Assembly: GCA_050290785.1 (NCBI GenBank)
Contig: JBNKIR010000008.1
Coordinates: 1 to 55,001 of the forward strand
Length of the DNA: 55,001 nucleotides
Direction: 5' to 3'
Origin: JAAGZL01 sp050290785
Lineage (GTDB): Bacteria; Pseudomonadota; Gammaproteobacteria; Chromatiales; Chromatiaceae
In this document: positions 16,262 to 24,534 of the stretch, piece after piece
How the letters are laid out: every line of letters starts with the position of its first letter
How positions within the stretch are numbered: the first letter of the stretch is position 1
Notes under the pieces: model-generated
The model's input: the letters and a program-made list of their open reading frames with translations, nothing else
The model's database searches: none
What the model was told of the DNA's origin: nothing
Position numbers and translations under genes: made by a program

Positions 16262-16840
16262 CTACCAGTTTTCTGCCAGTAGTTCGAAATGGGCCTGGGG
16301 GTGGATACATGCCGGGCAACGCTCAGGCGCCTCATCCCCCTCATGTAGATAACCGCAATTGCGGCAGCGCCACACCACCTTGCCGTCCCGCTTAAATACC
16401 CTCCCCGCCCGCAGATTTTCCGCCAGGTCCCTGTAGCGTTTCTCGTGCTGTTTTTCCGCTACAGATATGGCATCGAAGGCATCGGCCACCGAGTCAAAAC
16501 CCTCTTCCCGCGCCACCTTGGCAAAACCTGGGTACATCTCAGTCCACTCATGCTCCTCACCGGCGGCGGCATGCAGAAGGTTTTCCATGGTGCTACCGAT
16601 CTTTCCTGCTGGAAATGTGTCGGTGACCTCAACTTCCCCACCTTCCAGAAACTTGAAGAACCGCTTGGCGTGTTCCTTCTCCTGATCCGCCGTCTCTTCG
16701 AATATGTGCGAGATCTGAACCAGGCCCTCTTTTCTCGCCACCCCTGCAAAATAGGTGTATCTGTTTCTTGCCTGGGACTCCCCGGCAAATGCGATCATCA
16801 GATTTTTCTCGGTCTGTGTACCTTTTATGCTTTTCGCCAT
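16262..16840 (-). CDS. Rubrerythrin
   Basis: The protein has 192 residues. The N-terminal four-helix ferritin-like domain has diiron ligands in E-x-x-R/N pairs (FAGESQARNRY, EETADQEKEHAKRF, GEEHEWTEMY, AEKQHEKRY). A C-terminal rubredoxin domain has CRNCGY and CPAC, four cysteines for one iron. Rubrerythrin reduces H2O2 to water in anaerobes and microaerophiles, with electrons passing from the rubredoxin centre to the diiron site. The ATG at 16840 is chosen because AGGAG lies eight bases upstream. The ferredoxin-NADP reductase gene upstream on the same strand could be its electron supply, though this is inference. Confidence 0.95.
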   Translation of the reverse strand: MAKSIKGTQTEKNLMIAFAGESQARNRYTYFAGVARKEGLVQISHIFEETADQEKEHAKRFFKFLEGGEVEVTDTFPAGKIGSTMENLLHAAAGEEHEWTEMYPGFAKVAREEGFDSVADAFDAISVAEKQHEKRYRDLAENLRAGRVFKRDGKVVWRCRNCGYLHEGDEAPERCPACIHPQAHFELLAENW

Positions 16841-16949
16841 CACGCCAACTCCTGCATCAATTATCTGGTTCTAAGACAGCTGTTAGTTTCCTACAGGCAC
16901 ATGCAGGCCGCAATGACAAATGCAGACGGATGGAATGTACACATACAGA

Positions 16950-17702
16950 CTAATCGTCCTGCCAGTAGTGTTCAGTGGTCACATGCCCAGGACTGCGCCT
17001 GAGGTTCTTCTGCATGCCAAGTCCTGCCAATACCTCCTTGGTATCCCTGATCATGTTAGGATTTCCACAGATCATTACCTGTGACAGATCTGGAGTGATC
17101 TTCAATCCAACCCTCTGTTCCAGCTCACCGCTCTTGATGGCATCAGGGATATGCCCGCCCATGGCAAAACTGGCATCTTCTCTGGTCACAAACGGAACCA
17201 TGGTGAATCTATTCGGATCTCTCCTCTCAAACTCCGCAATGGCATGCTGGTAATTGAGATCGTGGATACGGCGCACCCCATGCACCAGCACAATCCTGGA
17301 AAAACGCCCCCAGGGTTCGTTGGTCTTGAGCATGGATATAAAGGGACCGATGGCGGTGCCGGTGGCCAATAGCCACAGATGCTCAGCATCCGGCACCTCA
17401 TCCAAGGTGAAAAAACCGCTGGGATCAGATGCCACCCAGATATGATCACCCCTATTTAGTTCACTTAAACGGCTGGTGAACGCCCCATTGGGAACCGTAT
17501 TATAGTAAAACTCCAGTAGATTCTCTGAAGGCGAATTGACAAAGGAGTATGGGCGCTCGATGCGCTCCCCATCCATATCTAAAGCCAGTTTCGTATACTG
17601 TCCGGCGCGAAACGGTTGCACCAGAGCCGCAACTTGCAGTGCATACAGCCCATTCCCAAAACTGATGTTATCTACAACCTTACCTTCGATCCACTTATTC
17701 AT
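16950..17702 (-). CDS. fpr: Ferredoxin-NADP+ reductase
   Basis: The protein has 250 residues. The FAD-binding domain has RPYSFVNSPS (the RxYS motif) and a GAFTSRL segment. The NADP domain has a TGTAIGPFISML pyrophosphate motif and VHGVR, plus the ICGNPNMI motif. The C-terminus (TEHYWQDD) ends with the W seen in bacterial Fpr proteins, which stacks near FAD. It moves electrons between NADPH and ferredoxin or flavodoxin in the cytosol. The ATG follows immediately after the TAG stop codon of the gene before it, so the two are almost certainly translationally coupled. Confidence 0.92.
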   Translation of the reverse strand: MNKWIEGKVVDNISFGNGLYALQVAALVQPFRAGQYTKLALDMDGERIERPYSFVNSPSENLLEFYYNTVPNGAFTSRLSELNRGDHIWVASDPSGFFTLDEVPDAEHLWLLATGTAIGPFISMLKTNEPWGRFSRIVLVHGVRRIHDLNYQHAIAEFERRDPNRFTMVPFVTREDASFAMGGHIPDAIKSGELEQRVGLKITPDLSQVMICGNPNMIRDTKEVLAGLGMQKNLRRSPGHVTTEHYWQDD

Positions 17703-18209
17703 CTAGACTGCCAACCCACCTATATTCCATCCGACCACGCCGTGGTCGATCTCAGGATGCTGTTCACTGATCATTTGGTTAATATCATGCACCCGCTGCC
17801 TGGGGACATCCGCCATCAATAGTATCTCACCGCGCGCTATGGCCTCCTTGACACCGGTCAAATGGACATGTGGCTCTTTAATGGTGTAGATCTCTCCTAT
17901 CGCCCAGGCAATACTCATCAGGACGAATGCTACTATAGCCCAGGTATAGAGCTCGAAATAAAGGGCCAGAGTGAAAAAGGCGAAGGCCAACATGTAGAGA
18001 ATCATATCGCTAACCCAGAATAGACGATCAAAAAACCATAGTCTGACCGACCTATGCTCCCGTGTCGCCGGAGGCAATGAACCGATATCTATATCTTCCC
18101 GTGCCACGCTGTGTATATGCTTCCTGCCCACACCGCTGCCCTCAAGCCCAGCCACTACCGACTGAGCGTGGGCCACGTCCGGTGAGAGCATATAGATGCG
18201 CTTGAACAT
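17703..18209 (-). CDS. Membrane protein coupled to ferredoxin-NADP reductase
   Basis: The protein has 168 residues. The first ~45 form a soluble alpha/beta segment (RIYMLSPDVAHAQSVVAGLEGSGVGRKHIHSVA) resembling small ferredoxin-like folds that precede membrane parts in stress-related proteins. Two transmembrane helices (about 67-110) follow, then a soluble tail with GEILLMADVPRQRVHDI. I do not know a defined function for this family. The start is supported by AGGAGG six bases before the ATG; a longer frame is possible but lacks a ribosome-binding site. Its stop codon abuts the fpr start (TAG-ATG), which implies co-expression with Fpr. Confidence 0.7.
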   Translation of the reverse strand: MFKRIYMLSPDVAHAQSVVAGLEGSGVGRKHIHSVAREDIDIGSLPPATREHRSVRLWFFDRLFWVSDMILYMLAFAFFTLALYFELYTWAIVAFVLMSIAWAIGEIYTIKEPHVHLTGVKEAIARGEILLMADVPRQRVHDINQMISEQHPEIDHGVVGWNIGGLAV

Positions 18210-18393
18210 AACCACCTCCTGCCAGGATGGATCATTTGAATGAAATATACACACTCTATTACCTAGTATTGTGCTTGGTTATTGGAAATTCAAGGGCAGT
18301 GTGCATCTTGCTGAAATTACCGCAGTTTCCTGTCTGGATTTTGTTTCCGGGCTAATGCATAGTTCTCTAATCTCAATGCCAAAGGTGAACAGG

Positions 18394-19383
18394 ATGACCA
18401 GATCTATACAGATTGAAAAATATGGCGATCACTCAGTACTGCAACTGAAGGATATTGAGTTACCAAGGCCTTCCGGCACCCAGGTACTGGTGCAACACGA
18501 GGCGATCGGCGTGAATTTCATCGACACCTATCACCGCTCAGGGCTCTATCCTCTGGAACTGCCGTCTGGACTGGGCAAGGAGGCCGCCGGTGTGGTAACT
18601 GCCGTCGGTGAAGACGTCAGCCGGGTGGGTGTGGGCGACCGGGTCTGCTATGTGGCCGCGCCCATCGGGGCCTATGCCGATGCCCATATCCTGCCGGAAA
18701 GCTGTCTGATAAAACTTCCGGATACCATACCGGCAACCACCGCAGCTGGCATGATGCTGAAAGGAATGACAGCGGCCTATCTCCTGCTCAGGACCTATCC
18801 GGTAACCACGAAGGACACCATACTGATGCACGCAGCAGCAGGTGGCGTGGGCTCTATCCTTACCCAATGGGCCCGGGCCATAGGAGCCAGAGTCATCGGC
18901 ACCGTAGGCAGTGCCGCAAAGGCGAAGATAGCAAAACAGAACGGCTGTGATGAGGTACTGCTGTATCGTGAGGTGGATGTACCTGCCGCTGTCAGAGAAA
19001 TCACTTCCGGCAGGGGTGTGGATGTGGTTTACGACGGTGTGGGCAGGGACACCTTCGACCTTTCACTGCGCAGCCTCAAGCGCCGTGGAATGATGGTAAG
19101 CTTCGGTAATGCGTCCGGAGCGGTCCCTGACTTCTCACCATTGATACTTACCCAGATGGGCTCACTCTATCTGACCCGCCCCTCCCTGTTCGATTATGTG
19201 GCTGAACCGGAAGAACAGCAGTACTTGGCGGATGCACTATTCGAGCGGGTGATCTCTGGTGACATCTCCATACAGATCACCCATGAATTTCCGCTGGCCG
19301 AGGCAGGTGTGGCACAAAAGATCCTTGAGAGCGGAGAGACCACCGGCTCCATCATCCTGCTTCCTCAAGCCGCATCTCATTAG
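18394..19383 (+). CDS. NADPH:quinone oxidoreductase (zinc-free MDR family)
   Basis: The protein has 329 residues. It is a medium-chain dehydrogenase/reductase of the zeta-crystallin/QorA group. Evidence includes the quinone oxidoreductase motif around GVNFIDTYHRSGLYP, LGKEAAGVV, the nucleotide-binding AAAGGVGSILTQWAR and VDVVYDGVG. No zinc-binding cysteine set is present. It probably reduces quinones with NADPH in the cytosol. The ATG at 18394 is chosen because AAGGTG lies about seven bases before it; earlier in-frame starts exist but lack a ribosome-binding site. It is divergent from the fpr pair. Confidence 0.9.
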   Translation: MTRSIQIEKYGDHSVLQLKDIELPRPSGTQVLVQHEAIGVNFIDTYHRSGLYPLELPSGLGKEAAGVVTAVGEDVSRVGVGDRVCYVAAPIGAYADAHILPESCLIKLPDTIPATTAAGMMLKGMTAAYLLLRTYPVTTKDTILMHAAAGGVGSILTQWARAIGARVIGTVGSAAKAKIAKQNGCDEVLLYREVDVPAAVREITSGRGVDVVYDGVGRDTFDLSLRSLKRRGMMVSFGNASGAVPDFSPLILTQMGSLYLTRPSLFDYVAEPEEQQYLADALFERVISGDISIQITHEFPLAEAGVAQKILESGETTGSIILLPQAASH

Positions 19384-19496
19384 ATAACAAGGCGCACCCA
19401 GCTTTTTATAGTTAACCTGCCACCTGTAAAAATGAGACAACTTGCTGACGGTCTCCTGCTACAGCAAATTTCTCAGCGTTGCGCCTTTCTTCTCCA

Positions 19497-20036
19497 TCAG
19501 GTAAATAACATCTTGAATCCGATCAATATAAGGATAACTCCACCCATGAGTTCTGCCTTGCTCTCCAACCAGGTGCCACTTTTCACCCCAATAAACACAC
19601 CCACCCAACTAAAACCAAAAGTGGTAACACCAATAATCAGGCAGGCAATAATTGGATTTACTTCCAGCAGCGCCAATGTAAATCCCGCCGCCATGGCGTC
19701 AATACTGGTTGCGATTGCAAGCATCAGCATAACCCTGTGCGTAACCTTGCATATACCCTCTTCTATACCCTCCACAAATGCTTCATAGATCATTTTTCCG
19801 CCGATCAACACCAGCAGCAGGAATGCAATCCAATGCGCATAATCCTCAATCCATCCCAGAACCCCCTTCCCGCCAAGATAACCGATCAATGGCATCAGAC
19901 CCTGAAAGATCCCAAAATAGGCGCCGGCCTTTAGCGCCAGGGTAACTGGAGGAGTATTGTGCTTTGAGCCCAGCCCAACAGATACGGCAAACGCATCCAT
20001 ACTCAATGCTACCGCCAGAAACAACACTTCTATCAT
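19497..20036 (-). CDS. mntP: Manganese efflux pump MntP
   Basis: The protein has 179 residues and six predicted transmembrane helices. Two similar halves carry the conserved acidic motifs ALSMDAFAVSVGLG near the start and ATSIDAMAAGFTLAL in the middle, which are the metal-path residues of the MntP/YebN family. It exports Mn(II) from the cytoplasm. Convergent with the quinone oxidoreductase gene, it is apparently transcribed alone. The usual yybP-ykoY riboswitch was not recognised upstream; instead two small GC-rich inverted repeats are found at 20059-20073 and 20086-20100. Confidence 0.93.
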   Translation of the reverse strand: MIEVLFLAVALSMDAFAVSVGLGSKHNTPPVTLALKAGAYFGIFQGLMPLIGYLGGKGVLGWIEDYAHWIAFLLLVLIGGKMIYEAFVEGIEEGICKVTHRVMLMLAIATSIDAMAAGFTLALLEVNPIIACLIIGVTTFGFSWVGVFIGVKSGTWLESKAELMGGVILILIGFKMLFT

Positions 20037-20230
20037 TTAATTTTTTATCCTTTATCAGTGCGCATGAGGCGCAATATGCGTCCCGTTATGCGGCGCATAA
20101 TAGCAAAATAATCGATAACACGAATACGCCCCCTACTCTAATCCTATTCTATCCATTCTGGGAAAAATTATATTTTGCGCCACATTTCTCACATGCATAG
20201 CATCCAAAATTTTAGTTGATCACTGCATGG

Positions 20231-20320
20231 TTAACTGAAACCACCATCTTCTTTTCTTCCAATCCGGATGATGGAAAAACACACCAAAACAGCAAACCCA
20301 AGGAATAGCACAACGTCCAT
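20231..20320 (-). CDS. Possible 29-residue membrane peptide
   Basis: The frame reads MDVVLFLGFAVLVCFSIIR and then IGRKEDGGFS before a TAA stop. This is one hydrophobic helix followed by basic residues, the layout of many small membrane proteins. There is no clear ribosome-binding site; the start codon overlaps a strong hairpin instead. It could be a chance frame in AT-rich DNA. Function is unknown. Confidence 0.25.
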   Translation of the reverse strand: MDVVLFLGFAVLVCFSIIRIGRKEDGGFS

Positions 20321-20345
20321 GAGGGGCTCGCACTCAGCCCCTCAT
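20319..20345. terminator. Perfect 10-bp hairpin, possible terminator
   Basis: ATGAGGGGCT and AGCCCCTCAT (20319-20328, 20336-20345) pair around a 7-nt loop. No T-tract follows on either strand. It could end the transcript of the monooxygenase-like gene at 20522-20824, 177 bp past its stop codon, or mask the start of the 29-codon ORF. Confidence 0.4.
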
Positions 20346-20521
20346 CCCGATACCAATTCAAGATTTACTATAGCCGCGATATTAAGGTGGAAGATGGGTT
20401 AAAGCTGGACATGCAGGGTGTAAGGTACATCAGATTCCTCTAGCACCGGATTTATAACCAAATGTTAAAACACAAAACAGGACGCCTCTAAAACAAGCTG
20501 TCCCTGGCAGTGAATATCCGA

Positions 20522-20824
20522 TTACAACACAACCTCAAAACACTCAAGTTGTGGTGGACCCAGGTAGATATCTTTGTGCCCGCCAGCGTTTGCATGCGCC
20601 TTCCTGAATGCATCGGACTGTGTCCATGCCTCAAAATGTTCACGTGACTCCCAAGTGGCATGAGAGGAGAAGAGCGTGAAATCATCACCGCTTGGACCTT
20701 GCAACAGATTAAATTGCTTAAATCCCGGAACGGTATGAAGATATGAGTTGCGCCCCTCCCAGATACCAATAAACTCCTGTTCACAACCTGGTTTGATCTT
20801 GAATCTGTTCATTGCGATAAACAT
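20522..20824 (-). CDS. Antibiotic biosynthesis monooxygenase (ABM)/HmoA-like domain protein
   Basis: The protein has 100 residues with the ferredoxin-like ABM fold pattern: NRFKIKPGCEQEFIGIW at the start, PGFKQFNLL, and the typical HATWESREHFEAWTQSDAFRKAH core. Members include IsdG-type heme oxygenases and small monooxygenases. The conserved Asn (N6 in FIAMN) and Trp (in TWES and AW) required in heme-degrading members are present, but the preceding CHAS-like segment and the rest do not prove heme use. GAGG stands five bases before the ATG at 20824, with another ATG just before it. Substrate unknown. Confidence 0.8.
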   Translation of the reverse strand: MFIAMNRFKIKPGCEQEFIGIWEGRNSYLHTVPGFKQFNLLQGPSGDDFTLFSSHATWESREHFEAWTQSDAFRKAHANAGGHKDIYLGPPQLECFEVVL

Positions 20825-20952
20825 CATAACCTCAATTTGTCGTCTTGGTTTCCGCGAACCCGCAATCAAGTCACGGGATATTCAAAGATCTTTATGGACG
20901 TCGATTGAAACCGGGGTGCGTAAACACCTGCCTCGTCCGGGCAGGGGTATGA

Positions 20953-21327
20953 TCACTCGTTGCTACCCTTATCCTGCAACTTATTGGTACCGACTAGCCG
21001 TATAAACTCCATCGTAGCCGCGAAGAAATCCTTACCCAGATCATCTTCACAGATCAGATTAATCCGGCGCATGGCGCTCTTGGGATCCACGCCCTGCATC
21101 ACATCTACTCCCGTAGCCATGGTCAGTCCACTGATAAATCCGGTAAGCCAATCACGATAACGAAAGTACTCCCAGACCTTGGCTTGATCACCACTCTCCT
21201 TGACCTTATAGGCTGCAATGTATGCTGAGCAGCTTTTGGTGCCATACCCCCAAACCTTCGGTGTTATGCCCTCTGCCTGTATCGATGTGGAAAAAAGTAC
21301 AACGATGATAAATAGTATCGCTCTCAC
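20953..21327 (-). CDS. Small exported protein of unknown function
   Basis: The protein has 124 residues from a GTG start preceded by AAAGGTG, chosen because it gives a proper signal peptide (VRAILFIIVVLFSTSIQA, cleavage after AEG or QA). The mature part has a WGYGTKSCSAYIAAY motif and a second cysteine near the end (LICEDD), with helices rich in aromatic residues (WEYFRYRDWLTGFISGL). Two spaced cysteines may form a disulfide in the periplasm. This pattern recurs in small HdeA-like or uncharacterised exported proteins, but I do not assign a family. It stands alone, upstream of the monooxygenase-like gene on the same strand. Confidence 0.6.
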   Translation of the reverse strand: MRAILFIIVVLFSTSIQAEGITPKVWGYGTKSCSAYIAAYKVKESGDQAKVWEYFRYRDWLTGFISGLTMATGVDVMQGVDPKSAMRRINLICEDDLGKDFFAATMEFIRLVGTNKLQDKGSNE

Positions 21328-21423
21328 TGTGCTAGCACCTTTCGATTGATAAAATATTTGCTTGTTAGAAACATCATATGCATCCATGTGAATACTGGCA
21401 ACATGCTACCAGTACCGAGACGG

Positions 21424-24400
21424 CTATTCCGCCTGTGATCGATCTCCGATCAGTCGTCGCACCACCACAAAGAATATGGGAACGAACAACACCCCGAGCA
21501 CCGTAGCCCCGGTCATGCCCCCCATCACGCCGGTACCGATGGCGTGACGACTGTTGGCGCCTGCCCCGGTGGAGAGTGCCAAGGGCATCACACCGAAGAT
21601 GAAGGCGATGGAGGTCATGAGGATCGGCCGCAGACGCAGCCGGCACGCCTCCATGGTCGCATCCAGCAGACCGCGCCCTTCGCGATGCATGGTGTTGGCG
21701 AACTCGATGATAAGGATGGCGTTCTTGGCCGACAACCCGATGACCGCGATCATCCCCACCTTGAAGAACACGTCGTCTTCCAGACCGCGCATCCAGGTGA
21801 AGCTGAGCGCCCCCAGCACCCCAAGCGGCACCACCATCAGCACCGCAGCCGGGACCGTCCAGCTCTCATACAGTGCCGCCAGCGCCAGGAACACCACCAG
21901 CAGTGAGAGGGAGAACAGGATAGGGGTCTGCTGTCCCGACAGGATCTCCTGGAACGACTGTCCTGACCACTCAAAACCTATACCGTTGGGCAGCTCATTG
22001 TTCACGATCTGCGCCATGGTATCCATGGCCTGTCCGGAACTGTTCCCCGGCGCCGCACCGCCGTTGATCTGAATGGACGGAAAGCCGTTGTAGTGATCGA
22101 TCGCAGGCGGCGCCGTGTGCCAATCGGAACTTACCACACTGCTCAGTGGCACCATCTTATCCACACCGCCATCACTCGCCGGGATATAGTAACGGGAGAG
22201 GTCTTCCGGACGGCTGCGAAATCCTGCATCCGCCTGGACCAGCACCTTGAGCACACGCCCCTGGTAGTTAAAGTCGTTGGCATAGACCGGGGCCAGCATA
22301 AGGCGAATGGCATCGTAGATATCGGCGATCTTCAGTCCCATGGACTGCGCCTGAACCCGGTCTACATGCAGCTGCAGTTCCGGGGCGTCCTCCAACTGGT
22401 TCGGGCGCACGCCGGCCAGGGTCGGATTCTTGGCTGCGGCACCCAACAGCATGTTGCGCGCCTGCACCAACTGATCATGACCGAGACCGGCCCGGTCCTC
22501 CAGGCGCAGATCAAAGCCGCCGAAACGACCCAGACCGCGTATAGTGGGAAGATTCACCACAAACAGCCTGGCACCCTTGATGCTTTGCAGGGCACCGTTG
22601 GCCCAGCCGATGAAGGCCTTGATCTGCTGATCATCATCTTTGCGCAGCCCCCAGTCATTCAGGCGAATGAAACCCAGGCCCACGTTTTCACCCTGCCCGA
22701 TAAAGCTGAAACCGCCCACGGTCACCACCTTATCCACTGACTTATGTTGCCGTATTATCTTCTCCATCTGACTCAGTACCTGACCGGTCCGCTCCATACT
22801 GGCCCCGGGCGGAAGCTGGATGAGAGCCAGGGCATAGCCCTGATCCTCTTCCGGCAGGAAGCTGCTGGGCAGACGCGCATATAGGAACACCGTCAGTACC
22901 ACCAGCGCGGCAAAGGCCATCATCCAGCGCGGTGTATGGCGGATGGCGCTGGTCACCTGCTGCAGATAAAAATTATTCCCCATCTGATAGAAGCGGTTGA
23001 ACTCGCGCAGGAAAAAGTTCGGCTCACCGTGCTGCGGCTTGAGTATGGTGGCACACAGCGCCGGGGTAAAACTCAGGGCCATGACCGCCGAGATCACCAT
23101 GGATATGGCGATAGTCAGAGAAAACTGTCGATAGATGGCCCCGACACTGCCGCTTACCAGGGCCATTGGGATGAACACCGCGGCCAGTACCGTGGTCATG
23201 GCAATGACGGCCCCGGTGATCTGATCCATGGCCTTGCGGGCCGCCTCCTTGGGTGACAGACCCTCTTCGGTCATGATGCGCTCCACATTCTCCACCACCA
23301 CGATGGCATCATCCACCACCAGACCGATGGCCAGCACCAGGGCGAACATACTGAGGATATTGATAGAGAATCCGACCATATACATGCCGGCAAATGCGCT
23401 GGTCAGAGCCACCGGCACCACCAGGGTCGGGATCAGGGTGGCGCGCAGATTCTGCAGGAACAGCAGCATCACCAGGAACACCAACACCACCGCCTCGATC
23501 AGGGTATAGACCACCTCATCGATGGATATATTGATAAACTGGGTGCTGTCATAGGGTACGAACCAACTGACCACGTCAGGAAAGTACTGTTGCAACTGCT
23601 CCATCTTGCTACGAATCGCCTCTGCCGTCTGCAGTGCATTGCCCTGGGGCGCCAGCATGGTGGCGAAACCGGCGATGGGCTCCCCGTTTACGTGTACGTC
23701 ATGCCCGTAGGATTCGGCCCCGAGGGCGATACGCGCCACATCCTGCAGACGCACCGTACTACCGTCGGCATTGGTGCGCAGGGTGATCCGTGCGAACTCC
23801 TTGGGGTCGGTGAAACGGCTGGCGGCGGTCACAGAGGCAGTAAAGCCCTGCCCCGGAAGGGCCGGCTCCGCACCGATATTCCCCGCTGCAATCTGCACGT
23901 TCTGGTTGCGGATCGCGTTCAATGCATCTGCGGCACTCAGACCATAACCCCTAAGCTTGTCAGGATTGAGCCAGATGCGCATGGCGTAGGCGGCACCGAA
24001 CAGGCGGGCGTTACCCACCCCAGGCAAACGCTGAATAGGGTCCAGAACCTGGGATGCGATAAGGTTGTTCAGGGCATAGGTGTCAAAATTGGGATCGGTG
24101 GACTTCAGTGCCACCACCATCAGAAAGTCGTTGTTGGCCTTGGCCACGGTGATCCCGTTCTGGACCACCTCCTGAGGCAGACGCGCCTCAGCCACACTTA
24201 GCCGATTCTGCACCTGCACGGCGGCGATGTCCGGATCAGTCCCGCTTTCAAAGGTGAGAGTTATGCTGGCGCTGCCGTTGGAACGGGAGGTGGAGGTAAA
24301 ATAGAGCAGATTATCCACGCTGGTCAGCTGCTGCTCGATCACCGAGGTCACGGTCTTCTCCACCACCTCGGCACTGGCTCCGGGATAGTATGCGTTGATA

Positions 24401-24531
24401 CCAACCTGTGGGGGGGCGATTGGGGGATAGGCAGAGATCGGCAGACGGAAGATGGCTACGCTGCCGGCCAGGGTGATAAGGATCGCCACTACCCAGGCAA
24501 AGATGGGACGATCGATAAAAAAACGTGGCAT
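21424..24531 (-). CDS. RND multidrug efflux transporter (AcrB/MexB type, HAE1 family)
   Basis: The protein has 1035 residues, the standard length. It has 12 predicted transmembrane helices in two halves with two large periplasmic loops. The start is MPRFFIDRPIFAWVVAI, the signature of HAE1 pumps. Proton-relay residues are visible as the DD pair in GLVVDDAIVVVENVERIM (helix 4) and the K in GLSAKNAILIIEFA (helix 10). It pumps amphiphilic compounds out using the proton gradient, as a trimer in the inner membrane. It begins four bases after the adaptor gene; no outer-membrane channel gene is next to it, so an unlinked TolC-like protein is presumably used. Confidence 0.96.
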   Translation of the reverse strand: MPRFFIDRPIFAWVVAILITLAGSVAIFRLPISAYPPIAPPQVGINAYYPGASAEVVEKTVTSVIEQQLTSVDNLLYFTSTSRSNGSASITLTFESGTDPDIAAVQVQNRLSVAEARLPQEVVQNGITVAKANNDFLMVVALKSTDPNFDTYALNNLIASQVLDPIQRLPGVGNARLFGAAYAMRIWLNPDKLRGYGLSAADALNAIRNQNVQIAAGNIGAEPALPGQGFTASVTAASRFTDPKEFARITLRTNADGSTVRLQDVARIALGAESYGHDVHVNGEPIAGFATMLAPQGNALQTAEAIRSKMEQLQQYFPDVVSWFVPYDSTQFINISIDEVVYTLIEAVVLVFLVMLLFLQNLRATLIPTLVVPVALTSAFAGMYMVGFSINILSMFALVLAIGLVVDDAIVVVENVERIMTEEGLSPKEAARKAMDQITGAVIAMTTVLAAVFIPMALVSGSVGAIYRQFSLTIAISMVISAVMALSFTPALCATILKPQHGEPNFFLREFNRFYQMGNNFYLQQVTSAIRHTPRWMMAFAALVVLTVFLYARLPSSFLPEEDQGYALALIQLPPGASMERTGQVLSQMEKIIRQHKSVDKVVTVGGFSFIGQGENVGLGFIRLNDWGLRKDDDQQIKAFIGWANGALQSIKGARLFVVNLPTIRGLGRFGGFDLRLEDRAGLGHDQLVQARNMLLGAAAKNPTLAGVRPNQLEDAPELQLHVDRVQAQSMGLKIADIYDAIRLMLAPVYANDFNYQGRVLKVLVQADAGFRSRPEDLSRYYIPASDGGVDKMVPLSSVVSSDWHTAPPAIDHYNGFPSIQINGGAAPGNSSGQAMDTMAQIVNNELPNGIGFEWSGQSFQEILSGQQTPILFSLSLLVVFLALAALYESWTVPAAVLMVVPLGVLGALSFTWMRGLEDDVFFKVGMIAVIGLSAKNAILIIEFANTMHREGRGLLDATMEACRLRLRPILMTSIAFIFGVMPLALSTGAGANSRHAIGTGVMGGMTGATVLGVLFVPIFFVVVRRLIGDRSQAE

Positions 24532-24534
24532 CTA

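Larger units (their letters stand above)
20037..20521. other. Intergenic region upstream of mntP
   Basis: These 485 bp contain two adjacent inverted repeats close to mntP (TGCGC-N5-GCGCA at 20059-20073; TTATGC-N3-GCATAA at 20086-20100), a possible 29-codon membrane ORF (20231-20320) and a perfect 10-bp hairpin (20319-20345). Nothing recognisable was seen between about 20346 and 20521. Confidence 0.5.

Noticed and set aside
20037..20230. yybP-ykoY manganese riboswitch before mntP
   Set aside because: The expected conserved blocks were not found by eye; only short inverted repeats were seen.
22093..23256. Antisense frames opposite the RND pump gene
   Set aside because: They have no known domains or ribosome-binding sites; the pump gene is intact and full length.
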